From Mycobacterium shigaense (lineage in GTDB: Bacteria > Actinomycetota > Actinomycetes > Mycobacteriales > Mycobacteriaceae): a stretch of DNA of 64,000 nucleotides. Position numbers and translations under genes: made by a program. The DNA lies in assembly GCF_002356315.1 (NCBI RefSeq), contig NZ_AP018164.1, positions 3,162,001-3,226,000 on the forward strand, read 5' to 3'. Positions 13,054 to 22,856 of this stretch are shown piece after piece (positions within the stretch are counted from its first letter, which is position 1; each line of letters opens with the position of its first letter). The notes under the pieces are model-generated. The model did no database searches, was not told the origin of the DNA, and saw only the letters and a list, made by a program, of their open reading frames with translations.

Positions 13054-13928
13054 TGAACCCGCCCGAAGGCAGCCCGCTGCCCGAATTGCACAACACCGTC
13101 GTCGTGGCGGCGTTCGAGGGCTGGAATGACGCCGGCGACGCCGCTAGCGACGCGTTAGAGCACCTCGACGCCATCTGGGAAGCCGATCCGATCATCGAGA
13201 TCGATGACGAGGCGTACTACGACTATCAGGTGAATCGCCCCGTCATCCGCCAGGTCGACGGAGTGACCCGCGAGCTGGTGTGGCCGGCGATGCGGATTTC
13301 GCACTGCCGGCCACCGGGCAGCGACCGCGATGTCGTGCTCATGCACGGGGTGGAGCCGAACATGCGCTGGCGCACCTTCTGCGCCGAGCTGGTGGCCATC
13401 GCCGACAAGCTCAACGTCGACACCGTCGTGATCCTGGGGGCGCTGCTGGCCGACACCCCGCACACCCGTCCGGTGCCGGTCTCGGGTGCGGCCTACTCCC
13501 CCGAATCCGCGAAGCGCTTCGGGCTGGAGGAAACCCGCTACGAGGGGCCGACCGGGATCGCCGGGGTGTTCCAGGACGCCTGCGTGGCCGCCGGAATCCC
13601 CGCGGTGACGTTCTGGGCGGCGGTTCCGCACTACGTGTCGCAGCCGCCGAACCCGAAGGCGACTGTGGCGCTGCTGCGCCGCGTCGAAGACGTCCTGGAC
13701 ATCGAGGTCCCGCTGGCCGACCTGCCGACGCAGGCCGAGGAGTGGGAACAGGCGGTCAGCGAGATGGCCGCCGAGGACGACGACCTCGCCGAATACGTGA
13801 CGGCGCTGGAGCAGCGCGGCGACGCCGAGGTCGACGTGAACGAAGCCCTGGGCAAGATCGACGGGGACGCGCTGGCCGCCGAGTTCGAACGCTATCTGCG
13901 CCGCCGCCGCCCGGGCCGCGGCCGGTAG
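13053..13928 (+). CDS. PAC2 family protein (Rv2125-like)
   Basis: The longest frame begins at ATG 13005, but a TANNNT box 6 nt before GTG 13053 marks that GTG as a leaderless start, giving 291 residues (V-N-P-P-E-G-S-P). The protein has the PAC2 fold (proteasome assembly chaperone 2-like): L-H-N-T-V-V-V-A-A-F-E-G-W-N-D-A-G-D-A near the N-terminus, V-L-M-H-G-V-E-P-N, and a conserved G-P-T-G-I segment. The C-terminal third is acidic and helical and ends in an Arg-rich tail. Actinobacteria with proteasomes often carry such proteins; the biochemical role is not established. It is divergent from metH. Confidence 0.85.
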   Translation: MNPPEGSPLPELHNTVVVAAFEGWNDAGDAASDALEHLDAIWEADPIIEIDDEAYYDYQVNRPVIRQVDGVTRELVWPAMRISHCRPPGSDRDVVLMHGVEPNMRWRTFCAELVAIADKLNVDTVVILGALLADTPHTRPVPVSGAAYSPESAKRFGLEETRYEGPTGIAGVFQDACVAAGIPAVTFWAAVPHYVSQPPNPKATVALLRRVEDVLDIEVPLADLPTQAEEWEQAVSEMAAEDDDLAEYVTALEQRGDAEVDVNEALGKIDGDALAAEFERYLRRRRPGRGR

Positions 13929-14039
13929 GTAGCAGCGCGCCCCTGTTGCCGTCGTCGGCCGACTGCGAAAAGATCCCTAGCAAACCAACCGGATCACCGC
14001 CACAGCGCGGGTTGGGCAAACGACGACGATTGGACCCGC

Positions 14040-15476
14040 ATGGCCGCGCTGCCCGACAGCCCCGAATCCAGTCCGAGCGTCCCGGCCGCCGACCGCCTGA
14101 ACGAGGACGCCGGGTATCACAAGGGACTCAAGCGCCGGCAACTTCAGATGATCGCGATCGGCGGCGCGATCGGCACGGGACTTTTCCTCGGCGCCAGCGG
14201 GCGACTCGCCAAGGCCGGCCCGGGTCTGTTCCTGGTGTATGCGGTGTGCGGCATCTTCGTGTTCCTGATGCTGCGGGCATTGGGCGAGCTGGTGCTGCAC
14301 CGCCCGTCCTCTGGGTCGTTCGTGTCGTACGCCCGCGAGTTCTTCGGCGAGAAGGCCGCGTACGTCGTGGGCTGGATGTACTTCCTCAACTGGGCGATGA
14401 CGTCGATCGTCGACACCACCGCGATCGCCACCTACCTACGCCACTGGACGGCATTCGGGGCGATCCCGCAATGGGTTCTCGCGCTGATCGCGTTGGTGGC
14501 GGTGCTGTCGATGAACCTGATCTCCGTCGAGTGGTTCGGCGAGCTCGAATTCTGGGCGGCGCTGATCAAGGTGTTCGCGCTCGTCGCATTTTTGATCGTG
14601 GGAATCTTATTCTTGGCCGGGCGATTTCACATCCAGGGGCACGCGACCGGGCCCGGCATCTGGGCCGAGCACGGCGGGCTGTTCCCCACCGGGGTACTAC
14701 CACTGCTGGTGACGACCTCTGGCGTGGTATTCGCTTATGCCGCAGTCGAATTGGTGGGCATCGCGGCCGGCGAGACGGCCGAGCCGGAGAAGATCATGCC
14801 GCAGGCCATCAACTCCGTCATTGCCCGCGTCGCGGTGTTCTACGTCGGTTCCGTCGCCCTGCTGGGGCTGCTGTTGCCCTACACCGCCTTTCACGCCGGC
14901 GAGAGTCCGTTCGTCACCTTCTTCTCCAACATCGGCTTCCACGGCGCGGGGGACCTGATGAACATCGTGGTGCTCACCGCCGCGCTGTCGAGCCTGAACG
15001 CGGGCCTGTATTCGACGGGCCGCGTCATGCATTCGCTGGCGGTCAGCGGCAGCGGCCCCAAGTTCGCCAAGCGGATGACCAGCCGCGGGGTGCCCTTCGG
15101 CGGAATCGCGATGACGGCCGTCATCTGCCTTTTCGGCATCGCGCTCAACGCCTTCAATCCCGGCCAAGCCTTCGAAATCGTGCTGCACAGCGCCGCACTC
15201 GGCATCGTCGCGTCCTGGGCCATGATCGTGGCCTGCCAGCTCCGCTTTCATCAGCTGACCAACGCGGGAATCTTGCAGCGCCCGACATTCCGCATGCCGC
15301 TCAGCCCGTACAGCGGCTTTCTCACGCTGATCTTCCTGGTGGGCGTCGTAGTGCTGATGGCATTCGATCGACCCGTCGGCACCTGGTCCGTCGGTTCGCT
15401 GCTGGTGATCGTCCCGGCCCTGTTCATCGGGTGGTTCGTGGTGCGCAAGCGGGTGTCGGCCGCCGCGCAGTGGTGA
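14040..15476 (+). CDS. ansP1: Amino-acid permease, AnsP type
   Basis: This 478-residue permease of the amino acid-polyamine-organocation superfamily has about 12 hydrophobic helices. The helix-1 signature [16 protein letters not shown] is at about residues 37-52, and the conserved [12 protein letters not shown] lies in helix 6. By position and family it matches M. tuberculosis Rv2127 (AnsP1, reported to take up aspartate); substrate assignment here is by analogy. It lies 111 nt downstream of the PAC2 gene. No strong Shine-Dalgarno is visible before ATG 14040. Confidence 0.88.
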   Translation: MAALPDSPESSPSVPAADRLNEDAGYHKGLKRRQLQMIAIGGAIGTGLFLGASGRLAKAGPGLFLVYAVCGIFVFLMLRALGELVLHRPSSGSFVSYAREFFGEKAAYVVGWMYFLNWAMTSIVDTTAIATYLRHWTAFGAIPQWVLALIALVAVLSMNLISVEWFGELEFWAALIKVFALVAFLIVGILFLAGRFHIQGHATGPGIWAEHGGLFPTGVLPLLVTTSGVVFAYAAVELVGIAAGETAEPEKIMPQAINSVIARVAVFYVGSVALLGLLLPYTAFHAGESPFVTFFSNIGFHGAGDLMNIVVLTAALSSLNAGLYSTGRVMHSLAVSGSGPKFAKRMTSRGVPFGGIAMTAVICLFGIALNAFNPGQAFEIVLHSAALGIVASWAMIVACQLRFHQLTNAGILQRPTFRMPLSPYSGFLTLIFLVGVVVLMAFDRPVGTWSVGSLLVIVPALFIGWFVVRKRVSAAAQW

Positions 15477-15917
15477 CTGCGGCCGGCGCCGGGGTGCCCG
15501 ATACCCGCGGGTTCGTAACCGAACGCCCACCGGTGCGTCATCCAGCTGCGCGCGACAAGTTGTGCCGCATCGGGACGCTTCAACAACTTGGATGCCGTTG
15601 TAGCTCAATACAGTTGGGATTTGCCACAGAGCGGTGTCTGCGTCGGATGGCTCCGTCTCCAGGTCAGTAGCCCTCGACACGGCAGACGGCCACCTTCGAA
15701 ACGTTGGCCGATCTCGATAGCGCAGACAACAGCCCCTCGAACCCTCGCCGCCCGCCTCATTGGCTGAGAACAATCTTGGCGGCGCTCTCGATCAGGTTGT
15801 TGGTGCTGTTGACGACCGGTCAAGTTTCGAACCGTCGTCAACGGCAGCCGAACTCGATATGGGAATCGTGTGTTCGTGGACTCGATGCGCCCGCGGACGG
15901 TTGACGGATCCACATGC
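15477..15917. other. Gene-poor gap
   Basis: This stretch of about 440 bases after the permease has no reading frame with convincing codon use or homology on either strand. The GTAGCTCAAT string at 15600 resembles a tRNA D-arm but no tRNA folds around it. I see nothing else here. Confidence 0.4.
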
Positions 15918-16172
15918 CTACCAATGGGATTCGATCGAAAACGGCGGGCAGACCGGTGTGAACGCGACGGCCTGTGCATTGAACTGGTAGCCGCGAGGGC
16001 GCGGTGATAAAGGGAAGAAATGCCCCAGTATCTTCCACGTCCCGTCGATTCGTTGGGCGGGTACCCGCACCGCTCTGCCCAGATGATTGAAACAAACCCA
16101 GCCGCATCCGCGAACTCCAACCAAACCTTTGGGTCCACGCTTCTCAGATAAGGGTGAATTGGGAAGTTCCAT
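15918..16172 (-). CDS. Small hypothetical protein, predicted leaderless
   Basis: This 84-residue ORF starts at ATG 16172 (M-E-L-P-N-S-P-L). A minus-strand TACTGT at 16184-16179 lies exactly 6 nt before the ATG, the geometry of a mycobacterial leaderless promoter and the main reason for calling it. The product is basic and aromatic (G-C-G-W-V-C-F-N-H-L-G-R-A-V-R-V-P) with three Cys. I do not recognise the family. It could be a degraded gene, since the codon use is less GC3-biased than its neighbours. Confidence 0.45.
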   Translation of the reverse strand: MELPNSPLSEKRGPKGLVGVRGCGWVCFNHLGRAVRVPAQRIDGTWKILGHFFPLSPRPRGYQFNAQAVAFTPVCPPFSIESHW

Positions 16173-16178
16173 ACCGCA

Positions 16179-16184
16179 ACAGTA
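16179..16184 (-). promoter_or_regulatory. -10 box TACTGT, leaderless
   Basis: Minus-strand TACTGT sits 6 nt before ATG 16172. The spacing predicts that the transcript starts at the A of the start codon. Confidence 0.5.
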
Positions 16185-16242
16185 TCGGGGGAAGCCCCGG
16201 GACGTTAGTGACAATCATGTGTTGATTAGGCCACCAGTCGCT

Positions 16243-17097
16243 TTATTTGGGCGCGGACCGCCAGCTGGAGATAAAGAGCAGCATCGAGACCACCAGAACG
16301 ACTATCACCATGAGGGTGACGGTGACGTCAATCCATGACCCTGCCGGCGGCGCGTCGGGCAACGAATTGCGTAGCGGCATCACCGCAAACAACATCGCCG
16401 CGTACCACGTGCACATCGCCGGCTGAAACGTGCGTCGATTTCGCTTGACCTGAATCGCGATGAACAGGCCGACCCCGGCCAGCGCGAGCAAAACAGCAAC
16501 CAATACCGCGGCGAAGGCCTTCGTGCTGGCCGAGCGGTGCAACTGCACTCGGTATGGTGCGGGTGATCCGCTTTTGGCGACAGCAACAACCCGAATCTTC
16601 CACCCGGGAACGTGATCGACGAATGTCACCGAAGTCCGTTCCGGCACTTGCGAGGAGCCCCGATACAGATCGACGGTAATCGGCCCCGACTCATAGGTAT
16701 CGAAGGGCCACCCGTCCACGTCGCCACTCACGGTGAGTGGGACAGGAAATACGCCCGGTTCCATGCCTTTTGTCCAGCTGCGCTTGATCGGCGTGGCGGT
16801 AGAGTGCACTGCGATACTGAGGTCCTCGGTGAGACCAGTTGCCGCATCAAGTAAGTGAGGGCCGGGGGACAGTGTCAAGTTCGCGTTGAGCACTTCTTTG
16901 ACGGATTGCATCTCATTGAGGTCGATAGTCACGGTCGTCCCGTCAATTGCGGGCTCGCCCTCAGTCAGATGTTTTCCACAGCCACAGCCGATTTTACTCG
17001 CGAGGACGATGATGTACGCCCCTACAAAAAACGACACCAAACCGATGAGAGAGAACCGAGTGAAGCGATTCGTGAGACCCGTAGGCGGCAAGAGCAC
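16243..17097 (-). CDS. DUF4436-type mycobacterial membrane protein
   Basis: The protein has 284 residues from GTG 17097. A TTG at 17091 is better spaced from the strong AGGAGG Shine-Dalgarno and could be the true start. A membrane helix lies at about residues 15-34, followed by G-C-G-C-G and an extracytoplasmic beta-rich domain (about 45-195). Three more helices follow (about 198-222, 230-245, 252-275), ending W-R-S-A-P-K. This 1+3 helix layout with a central exoplasmic domain fits the DUF4436 family of actinobacteria (recognised from memory). No function is known. It stands alone on the minus strand. Confidence 0.72.
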   Translation of the reverse strand: MLLPPTGLTNRFTRFSLIGLVSFFVGAYIIVLASKIGCGCGKHLTEGEPAIDGTTVTIDLNEMQSVKEVLNANLTLSPGPHLLDAATGLTEDLSIAVHSTATPIKRSWTKGMEPGVFPVPLTVSGDVDGWPFDTYESGPITVDLYRGSSQVPERTSVTFVDHVPGWKIRVVAVAKSGSPAPYRVQLHRSASTKAFAAVLVAVLLALAGVGLFIAIQVKRNRRTFQPAMCTWYAAMLFAVMPLRNSLPDAPPAGSWIDVTVTLMVIVVLVVSMLLFISSWRSAPK

Positions 17098-17457
17098 CTC
17101 CTCCTACCGGATGCGCTGGAATGCGTTTTCGTCGGAATTATAGAGCCCAACGCATCGGGATCCCCCGAGCAATGTCATGCCGAAGGCCAGGGCACCCGGA
17201 CAACTCGCGTCAAACAGGTCGCGTTCGAGCCGCGAGCAAGAAGATGCGAAAACGCTCAAACGCCCACATCGATGTCGCCGCCGCAGCGCGACCGCGCCAA
17301 CTTGCTTCACACCACAAACGTCGGTAGTTTCTGCCGTCCGCAGCCTTGTGTGGCAAACCTGTGGGAGCTAGGCGACGAACATCCCGCAGCTGACGCTCGC
17401 TACCGGACCCACACGCTGCGGCGACCGCCGCGCAGTGGTGAGTGGGGCCGCCCGCTG
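17098..17457. other. Gene-free gap
   Basis: These 360 bases lie between the DUF4436 gene and the SDR stop. They contain the DUF4436 Shine-Dalgarno (AGGAGG, about 17098-17104). No convincing ORF, tRNA or hairpin was seen. Confidence 0.4.
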
Positions 17458-18339
17458 TCAGGGCTTGCCCAGGTCCTCGTTGTAGGCGCTGGTCGAGCGG
17501 CCGAGCGCGGCGACCTCGGCATCCATTTGGGGCATCAGCTGCGCGGCGGCGTTGCGCAGCGGGAATTCGCCGAGCGGGGTGGACAGCACCGGCTTGAGCC
17601 ACCGGAACACCGACACCCAGCCCGGGCAGTACACCCGCTCCTTGCGGGCCTCGATGCCCTTGACGAAGGCCGCCGCGCACTTGTCCACCGAGGTGGTCTT
17701 GTTCAGCGGCCAAGGCAGCGAGGCGAGCTGTTTGGCGAAGGTGGGCAGATCGGCCTTGGTGTCGCGGACCAGCGCGGTGTCGATCCAGGCCATGTGCGCC
17801 GAGCCGACGCGGACGCCGTAGTGGGCGACCTCGAGCCGCAGCGCATGGGCCAGGTGCTCGTTGCCGGCCTTGGACATGTCGTACGGAGCCATCCCGGGAG
17901 CCGCGGTGAATGCCGCCAGCGACGAGACGATCAGCGCATAGCCGCGCCGTTCGATCAGCGCGGGCAAGGTGGCGCGCACGGTGTGGAAGACACCGAGCAA
18001 GTTGACGTCGAGCACCCGTTTGACCGCCTCGGGATCGACCTGCAGCACCGAGCCGTAGCTGGCGATGCCGGCGTTGGCCACGACCACGTCGATGCCGCCG
18101 AACCGCTCGACGGCCTCGGCGGCCGCGGCCTCCATGGCGGGCAGGTCGCGCACGTCGGCGACGACCGTGAGCACATGCTCGCTGCCGCCGAGCCGGGCGG
18201 CCGACTCGGCCAGCACCGACCCGTCGAGATCGGTCAGTACGAGTTTGGCCCCCTTGTCGCGCAGCCGCTGAGCGACGGCGGCGCCGATGCCCCGGGCGCC
18301 ACCGGTGATGAAGACGACTTGGTCCTGCAGCGATGTCAT
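17458..18339 (-). CDS. Short-chain dehydrogenase/reductase (Rv2129c-like)
   Basis: The frame is open to 18474, but ATG 18339 has an AAGGAG Shine-Dalgarno and gives a standard 293-residue SDR (M-T-S-L-Q-D-Q-V-V-F-I-T-G-G). The NAD(P) motif is T-G-G-A-R-G-I-G (about 12-19). N-A-G-I-A is present, as is the catalytic pattern S-S-L-A-A ... Y-D-M-S-K, with Ser about 142 and Y/K about 155/159. The C-terminal 60 residues form an extra hydrophobic or lid segment typical of mycobacterial SDRs acting on lipophilic substrates. It sits 22 nt downstream of mshC and is probably cotranscribed. The substrate is unknown. Confidence 0.9.
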   Translation of the reverse strand: MTSLQDQVVFITGGARGIGAAVAQRLRDKGAKLVLTDLDGSVLAESAARLGGSEHVLTVVADVRDLPAMEAAAAEAVERFGGIDVVVANAGIASYGSVLQVDPEAVKRVLDVNLLGVFHTVRATLPALIERRGYALIVSSLAAFTAAPGMAPYDMSKAGNEHLAHALRLEVAHYGVRVGSAHMAWIDTALVRDTKADLPTFAKQLASLPWPLNKTTSVDKCAAAFVKGIEARKERVYCPGWVSVFRWLKPVLSTPLGEFPLRNAAAQLMPQMDAEVAALGRSTSAYNEDLGKP

Positions 18340-18361
18340 CGAGGATGCTCCTTTTCGGCGA

Positions 18362-19597
18362 TCACAGCTCCACCCCGAGCAGCGCATCGACCGCGGCCGC
18401 CACCAGCCGCGGCGCGTCCGCGTCATGCCCACCGTATTCGAGCGCGTCGGTGGTCCATCCATCGAGTGCGGCAATCGCTTTGGGGGTGTCCAGGTCGTCG
18501 GCCAGGTACTGGCGCACCCGGGCGATCACGTCGGCGGCGTCCGGGCCGGCGGGCAGCGTGGTGGCGGTACGCCAACGACGCAGCCGGACGGCAGCCTCGT
18601 CGAGCACCTGCTGACTCCACGATCGGTCGGCCCGGTAATGCCCGGCAAGCAGGCCCAACCGGATGCTGGCCGACTCAACGCCTTCGTTGCGCAACCGCGA
18701 CACCAGCACCAGGTTGCCGCGGCTCTTCGACATCTTGTGCCCGTCCCAGCCGATCATCCCGGCGTGCACGTAATGGCGCGCGAATCGTCTTATGCCCCTG
18801 ACACATTCGGCATGCGCCGCGGTGAATTCATGATGCGGGAAGATCAGGTCGCTGCCGCCGCCCTGAATGTCGAGCCCGCTGCCGATCCGGCTGAGCGCGA
18901 TCGCCGCGCATTCCACATGCCAGCCGGGCCGGCCGCCGCCGAACGGTGCCGGCCAACTGGGCTCACCGGGCCGCGCCGCGCGCCACAGCACCGCGTCGAG
19001 TTCGTCGGTCTTGCCGGGACGGTCCGGGTCGCCGCCGCGCTCGGCGAACAACCGCAGCATGGTGTCGCGGTCGTAGCCGGATTCGTAGCCGAACTGCGAG
19101 GTGGCGTCCGCCCGGTAGTAGACGTCCGGGTACTCGCCGTCCAGCACGTAGGCCGCGCCGGAGGCCAGCATCTTCTCGACCAGCTCGACCACCTCGGGGA
19201 TCGCCTCGGTGGCCCCGACGTACTCGGTCGGCGGCAGCACCCGCAGCGCGGCCATATCCTCGCGGAACAGCGCGACCTCGCGATCGCCCAGCTCGCGCCA
19301 GTCGACGCCGTCGCGGGCGGCCCGCTCGAACAGCGGGTCGTCGACGTCGGTGACGTTCTGCACGTAGTGCACGCCATGCCCCAGATCCAGCCACAGGCGG
19401 TGGACGAGGTCGAACGCCAGATAGGTCGCGGCGTGGCCCAGGTGGGTGGCGTCGTAGGGGGTGATGCCGCACACGTACATGGACGCGGTCGGACCGGGCG
19501 CCACCGGGCGGACCTGACGGTCGGAGGTGTCGTACAGCCGTAGGTCGGGGCCACGTCCCGGAATCACCGGCACCGGTGCGGAAGACCACGACTGCAT
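18362..19597 (-). CDS. mshC: L-cysteine:1D-myo-inositol 2-amino-2-deoxy-alpha-D-glucopyranoside ligase (mycothiol ligase)
   Basis: This 411-residue cytoplasmic ligase is a class I tRNA-synthetase-like homologue of CysS. It joins Cys to GlcN-inositol in mycothiol synthesis using ATP. The zinc Cys43 is in [10 protein letters not shown], the HIGH-like motif is H-L-G-H at 52-55, a second zinc region is H-V-E-C (about 230) with H-H-E (about 256), and K-M-S-K-S is at about 290. The long anticodon-binding extension of true CysS is absent, which supports MshC. Neighbours SDR and cysQ match the order Rv2129c-Rv2130c-Rv2131c. Confidence 0.95.
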   Translation of the reverse strand: MQSWSSAPVPVIPGRGPDLRLYDTSDRQVRPVAPGPTASMYVCGITPYDATHLGHAATYLAFDLVHRLWLDLGHGVHYVQNVTDVDDPLFERAARDGVDWRELGDREVALFREDMAALRVLPPTEYVGATEAIPEVVELVEKMLASGAAYVLDGEYPDVYYRADATSQFGYESGYDRDTMLRLFAERGGDPDRPGKTDELDAVLWRAARPGEPSWPAPFGGGRPGWHVECAAIALSRIGSGLDIQGGGSDLIFPHHEFTAAHAECVRGIRRFARHYVHAGMIGWDGHKMSKSRGNLVLVSRLRNEGVESASIRLGLLAGHYRADRSWSQQVLDEAAVRLRRWRTATTLPAGPDAADVIARVRQYLADDLDTPKAIAALDGWTTDALEYGGHDADAPRLVAAAVDALLGVEL

Positions 19598-19625
19598 GCC
19601 TTGAACTTTAGGCCCGGTGACGATG

Positions 19626-19644
19626 CAGCCCGCACAGCGGGCTG
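19626..19644. repeat. Hairpin between cysQ and mshC
   Basis: A perfect 8-bp stem (CAGCCCGC/GCGGGCTG) with a 3-nt loop lies in the 127-nt gap between cysQ and mshC. There is no T-run, so a classical intrinsic terminator is not supported. It could be an attenuating hairpin or processing site. Confidence 0.35.
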
Positions 19645-19724
19645 AGGTGGGGGTACCGCCCAGCCGCGCGCCGGCGAGGGGGCGAGGCGGGCAACCAGGC
19701 TAGGCCCCGACTGGTTCCGATCGG

Positions 19725-20540
19725 CTAACGGACCGCGTCACGGATGGCACCGAGCAGGATCGGGGCCAGCTCGGCGCGGCACATCACGAAGTCGGGCAGA
19801 TACGGGTCGGGCTGGTTGTAGCGCATCGGGGAACCATCCAACCGCGACGCGTGCATGCCGGCCGCGAGCACCACCCCGGCCGGAGCCGCCGAATCCCATT
19901 CCCACTGCCCGCCCGCGTGCAGGTAGGCGTCGACTTCGCCGTCGATGATGGCCATCGCCTTGGCGCCGGCCGACCCGATGCCCACTGGCTGGATAGCCAG
20001 GCTCTGCCGCAGGTAATACAGCACCGCCGGCGGCCGGGTGGCACTCACCGCGATCCGGAGGGTGTGCGGAATGCCCACCCGCGCGTTCACGTCGGTCACC
20101 GTGTCGGTGCGGTACACGATGTTGTCGCGAGCGGGCAAAGCCACTGCGGCGTCGGTGATTTCGCCGTCTCCGGCGGTATCTCCGTTGGACGAACGCTGCC
20201 ACAGCGCGACGTGCACGGCCCAGTCGTCGCGCCCCGGCGTGGAGAACTCGCGGGTGCCGTCCACCGGGTCGATGATCCATACCCGGTCGGACTTCAGCCG
20301 GACCAGATCGTCGTAGGCCTCCTCGCTGAGTACCGCGTCGCCGGGCCGCTCGGCCCGAAGCCGCCGCAGGATGAGTTCGTTGGCCAGGCTGTCGCCGGCG
20401 TCGCCGAGGGCCCAGGGGTGACCGAAGCCGATCTCCTCGCGCACCTTGAGCAGCAACTCCCCCGCGTCGGCGGCGAGATCGGCGGCCAAGGCAGCATCGG
20501 TCAAGTCCCCACTGTTGTCACGGGCGGCCGGCGTCACCAA
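19725..20540 (-). CDS. cysQ: 3'-phosphoadenosine 5'-phosphate phosphatase (CysQ)
   Basis: This 271-residue member of the inositol monophosphatase superfamily carries L-S-E-E at about 72, the metal motif D-P-V-D-G-T at about 92-97, and the C-terminal [11 protein letters not shown] (about 209-219). It dephosphorylates PAP, a by-product of sulfation, and also inositol/fructose phosphates in M. tuberculosis Rv2131c (family knowledge). It is upstream of mshC on the same strand. Confidence 0.92.
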   Translation of the reverse strand: MVTPAARDNSGDLTDAALAADLAADAGELLLKVREEIGFGHPWALGDAGDSLANELILRRLRAERPGDAVLSEEAYDDLVRLKSDRVWIIDPVDGTREFSTPGRDDWAVHVALWQRSSNGDTAGDGEITDAAVALPARDNIVYRTDTVTDVNARVGIPHTLRIAVSATRPPAVLYYLRQSLAIQPVGIGSAGAKAMAIIDGEVDAYLHAGGQWEWDSAAPAGVVLAAGMHASRLDGSPMRYNQPDPYLPDFVMCRAELAPILLGAIRDAVR

Positions 20541-20568
20541 CTCAGTATCGCCGACCCCGCGGCCTGCC

Positions 20569-21393
20569 CTAGAACGCCGGCCAGGGAATGGGCCGGTGCC
20601 GGTTCGGCCCGGGCATCACCGGGTCGTCGAGCAACCGACGGGCGCGCATGCGCAGCGCCGCGATCTCCGCCGAGGTGAGGTGCTCGGCGAGTTCGTCGCC
20701 GAACTGGTCGCCCAGCGCGTCGGCCAAGCGAGCGACCGCCTGCAGCGTCTGGTGGTCGATGGGCTTGCCGGCCCAGCCCCACAGCACCGTGCGGAGCTTG
20801 TTCTCGACGTGCAGGCACACGCCGTGGTCCACCCCATAGATGTGGCCATCGAGGTCGCGCAGGACGTGGCCGCCCTTGCGGTCGGCGTTGTTGACCAGCA
20901 CGTCGAACACCGCCATCCGCCACAGACGAATATCGTCGGCGTGCATGAGGATGACCTCATCGCCGGCGTAGTCATGGGCGCGGATCACCGGCAGGTAACC
21001 CAGCTGCTGCTTGCCGACGGGAAAAAGGGCGACCAGGTCGGGACCCGGCCGCGGCTCGCTGTCCGCGTCGTCACCGGGCTGGTTCACCCACTGCTGCAAC
21101 ATGCCCGGACCGGCGGGCCCGTGCCGAATGATCGTGTAGGGCACGATGTTCCAGCCCAATTGGGCCGACACCAGATATGCGGAGCGTTCGCGACCGGCTA
21201 GTGTGCCGTCCGGGAAATCCCACAGCGGCGCTTCGCCGGCGATCGGCTTGTAGACGCAGTGCACGCTGGCGTCGTCGTGTGTGGCCTCACACAGAAAGGT
21301 GGCGTTGCTGGCCGAGCGGATCCGTCCGAGAACCGTCAGCTCGCCGTTTCGCAGGACCTCGCGTTCGTCATTCTTGTTATTCAAGGGGGTCAT
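20569..21393 (-). CDS. SCO1664-family protein (Rv2133c-like, PI3/4-kinase-like fold)
   Basis: The start is placed at ATG 21393 (M-T-P-L-N-N-K-N-D), 274 residues; the frame extends 12 codons further up inside the next gene. Conserved features are V-Y-K-P-I-A-G-E (a putative nucleotide-binding Lys near residue 50), [14 protein letters not shown] (catalytic-loop-like, about 164-177) and [10 protein letters not shown] (DFG-like position). Related proteins are annotated as SCO1664 family or PI3/4-kinase-like; activity is unproven. It overlaps the end of the DUF3090 gene by 17 nt, so the two are cotranslated. Confidence 0.85.
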   Translation of the reverse strand: MTPLNNKNDEREVLRNGELTVLGRIRSASNATFLCEATHDDASVHCVYKPIAGEAPLWDFPDGTLAGRERSAYLVSAQLGWNIVPYTIIRHGPAGPGMLQQWVNQPGDDADSEPRPGPDLVALFPVGKQQLGYLPVIRAHDYAGDEVILMHADDIRLWRMAVFDVLVNNADRKGGHVLRDLDGHIYGVDHGVCLHVENKLRTVLWGWAGKPIDHQTLQAVARLADALGDQFGDELAEHLTSAEIAALRMRARRLLDDPVMPGPNRHRPIPWPAF

Positions 21394-21964
21394 CGTTAGA
21401 CCCGAGCAGCGCGCTGCGCCGGTAGCCATTGGCGCGCGCGCAGATGTGGCCCTCGGGGTCCAGCGGTTCGTCGCACAGCGGGCACGGCGGGCGTCCGGCC
21501 GAGATGACGCGGTTGGACCGGGTGGCGAACTGACGTGCCGACTCCGGCGTCAGGAACACCCGCACCGCGTCGGGTCCCTCTTCGGTGTCATCCAGCACCA
21601 CCGAGGCGTCGAATTCGGCGTCGGTGACCGCAAGCAATTCGACCACCACGGTCTGCGCCTCCGAGTCCCAGCCCAGGCCCATCGTCCCGACCCGAAACTC
21701 CGCGTCGACCGGAGTGATGAGCGGGTCGAGGTCGTCGAGCTCGGCGGGCTCGGGCGGCACCGGGGTGCCGAACCGGCGGTTGACCTCGAGCAGCAACGCC
21801 CCAATGCGTTCGGCGAGCACCGCCACCTGTTGCTTCTCCAGCACCACCGACACGACGCGGGCATCGTGGACGGCCTGAACGTAGAAGGTCCGGTTGCCGG
21901 GCTGACCAACCGTCCCGGCCACGAAGCGGTCGGGCGTGCGGAAGACGTGGATTGCGCGGGGCAT
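21377..21964 (-). CDS. DUF3090 family protein (Rv2134c-like)
   Basis: The 195-residue protein starts at ATG 21964 (M-P-R-A-I-H-V-F-R-T-P-D-R-F), preceded by GGAAAG. The C-terminus carries a zinc-binding-like pattern C-P-L-C ... H-I-C within P-P-C-P-L-C-D-E-P-L-D-P-E-G-H. The family almost always neighbours SCO1664-like and MSMEG_4193-like phosphatase genes, as here. That conserved trio implies a shared but unknown pathway. Confidence 0.88.
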   Translation of the reverse strand: MPRAIHVFRTPDRFVAGTVGQPGNRTFYVQAVHDARVVSVVLEKQQVAVLAERIGALLLEVNRRFGTPVPPEPAELDDLDPLITPVDAEFRVGTMGLGWDSEAQTVVVELLAVTDAEFDASVVLDDTEEGPDAVRVFLTPESARQFATRSNRVISAGRPPCPLCDEPLDPEGHICARANGYRRSALLGSNDDPLE

Positions 21965-22040
21965 GGCACTTTCCAAAATACCGGCAGTTGGCTTCGCAGT
22001 GCGATTCGGATCGAGGTGCCCGCCGACAGATCCGGCGGGA

Positions 22041-22820
22041 TTAATCCGTGGAGCCGCCGACCACCGCATCACTCGACGGCACCGCCCCGTCCGTGTGGGT
22101 CTGCGTTTCACCGCGTGTGTCATGGGGTTTGTCGCCCGCGGCGTCATCCGCGCCGTCCTTCTTGGCGGGCGGCGGCCCGGCGCGCAGCGCGGACGCCAAT
22201 CGGGCGCCGGTGTGGTTGACGTGCAACACAAACGGGCGCAGTTCCGTGTAGCGGATCACACTCACCGACGCCGGGTCGGCGGTGACGCGCTGGAAGCCGT
22301 CCAGATGAATGCCGTAGGCGTCGGCGATCAGCGCCTTGATCACGTCACCGTGAGTACAAGCCACCCACAGCGCGTCGCCGCCATGCTCTCCCCCGTATTC
22401 CAGGGCCAGTCGGCGGTCGTGCTCGCGGACGGCGGCCACCGCGCGCGCCTGCACCTGAGCCAGGCCCTCACCGCCCGGGAACACCGCCGCGCTGGGATGG
22501 GCCTGCACCACCCGCCACAGCGGCTCCTTGGCCAGCTCGCCGATCTTGCGTCCCGTCCACTCCCCGTAGTCCACCTCGGCAAGGCGATCGTCAATCAGCG
22601 GCTCGAGGCACAGCGCTTCGGCCAGCGGCTCGACCGTGCGGCGACACCGCAGCAGCGGCGAGCTGACCACCGCCCGGATCCGCAGGTCGCCGATCCGATC
22701 GATCAGCCCGACGGCCTGCTCGCGGCCCTTGTCGTCCAGGTCGACGCCCTCGGAACGACCGGCCAGCACACCCGCGGTGTTCGAGGTGGATCGACCGTGG
22801 CGCAACAGGATGACGGTCAC
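22041..22820 (-). CDS. Histidine phosphatase / phosphoglycerate-mutase-like (MSMEG_4193 family, Rv2135c-like)
   Basis: This 259-residue protein has the catalytic L-L-R-H-G-R-S (His8) at its N-terminus and the second catalytic His in A-C-T-H-G-D (about 156). Conserved Arg and Glu residues (Y-G-E-W-T-G-R) lie between. The last 45 residues are a low-complexity polar tail. It is the first gene of the three-gene set with DUF3090 and the SCO1664-like protein. The substrate is unknown; M. tuberculosis Rv2135c has been described as an acid phosphatase. Confidence 0.9.
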   Translation of the reverse strand: MTVILLRHGRSTSNTAGVLAGRSEGVDLDDKGREQAVGLIDRIGDLRIRAVVSSPLLRCRRTVEPLAEALCLEPLIDDRLAEVDYGEWTGRKIGELAKEPLWRVVQAHPSAAVFPGGEGLAQVQARAVAAVREHDRRLALEYGGEHGGDALWVACTHGDVIKALIADAYGIHLDGFQRVTADPASVSVIRYTELRPFVLHVNHTGARLASALRAGPPPAKKDGADDAAGDKPHDTRGETQTHTDGAVPSSDAVVGGSTD

Positions 22821-22856
22821 GACGACGACCGTACCGAATAAGGGTGGCGGGACCGG

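Noticed and set aside
15598..15640. tRNA-like string GTAGCTCAAT
   Set aside because: There is no matching acceptor stem, anticodon arm or T-arm around it.
13280..15670. 796-codon plus-strand frame spanning the PAC2 and permease genes
   Set aside because: It is an Arg/Gly-rich shadow frame across two well-supported genes and the gap between them.
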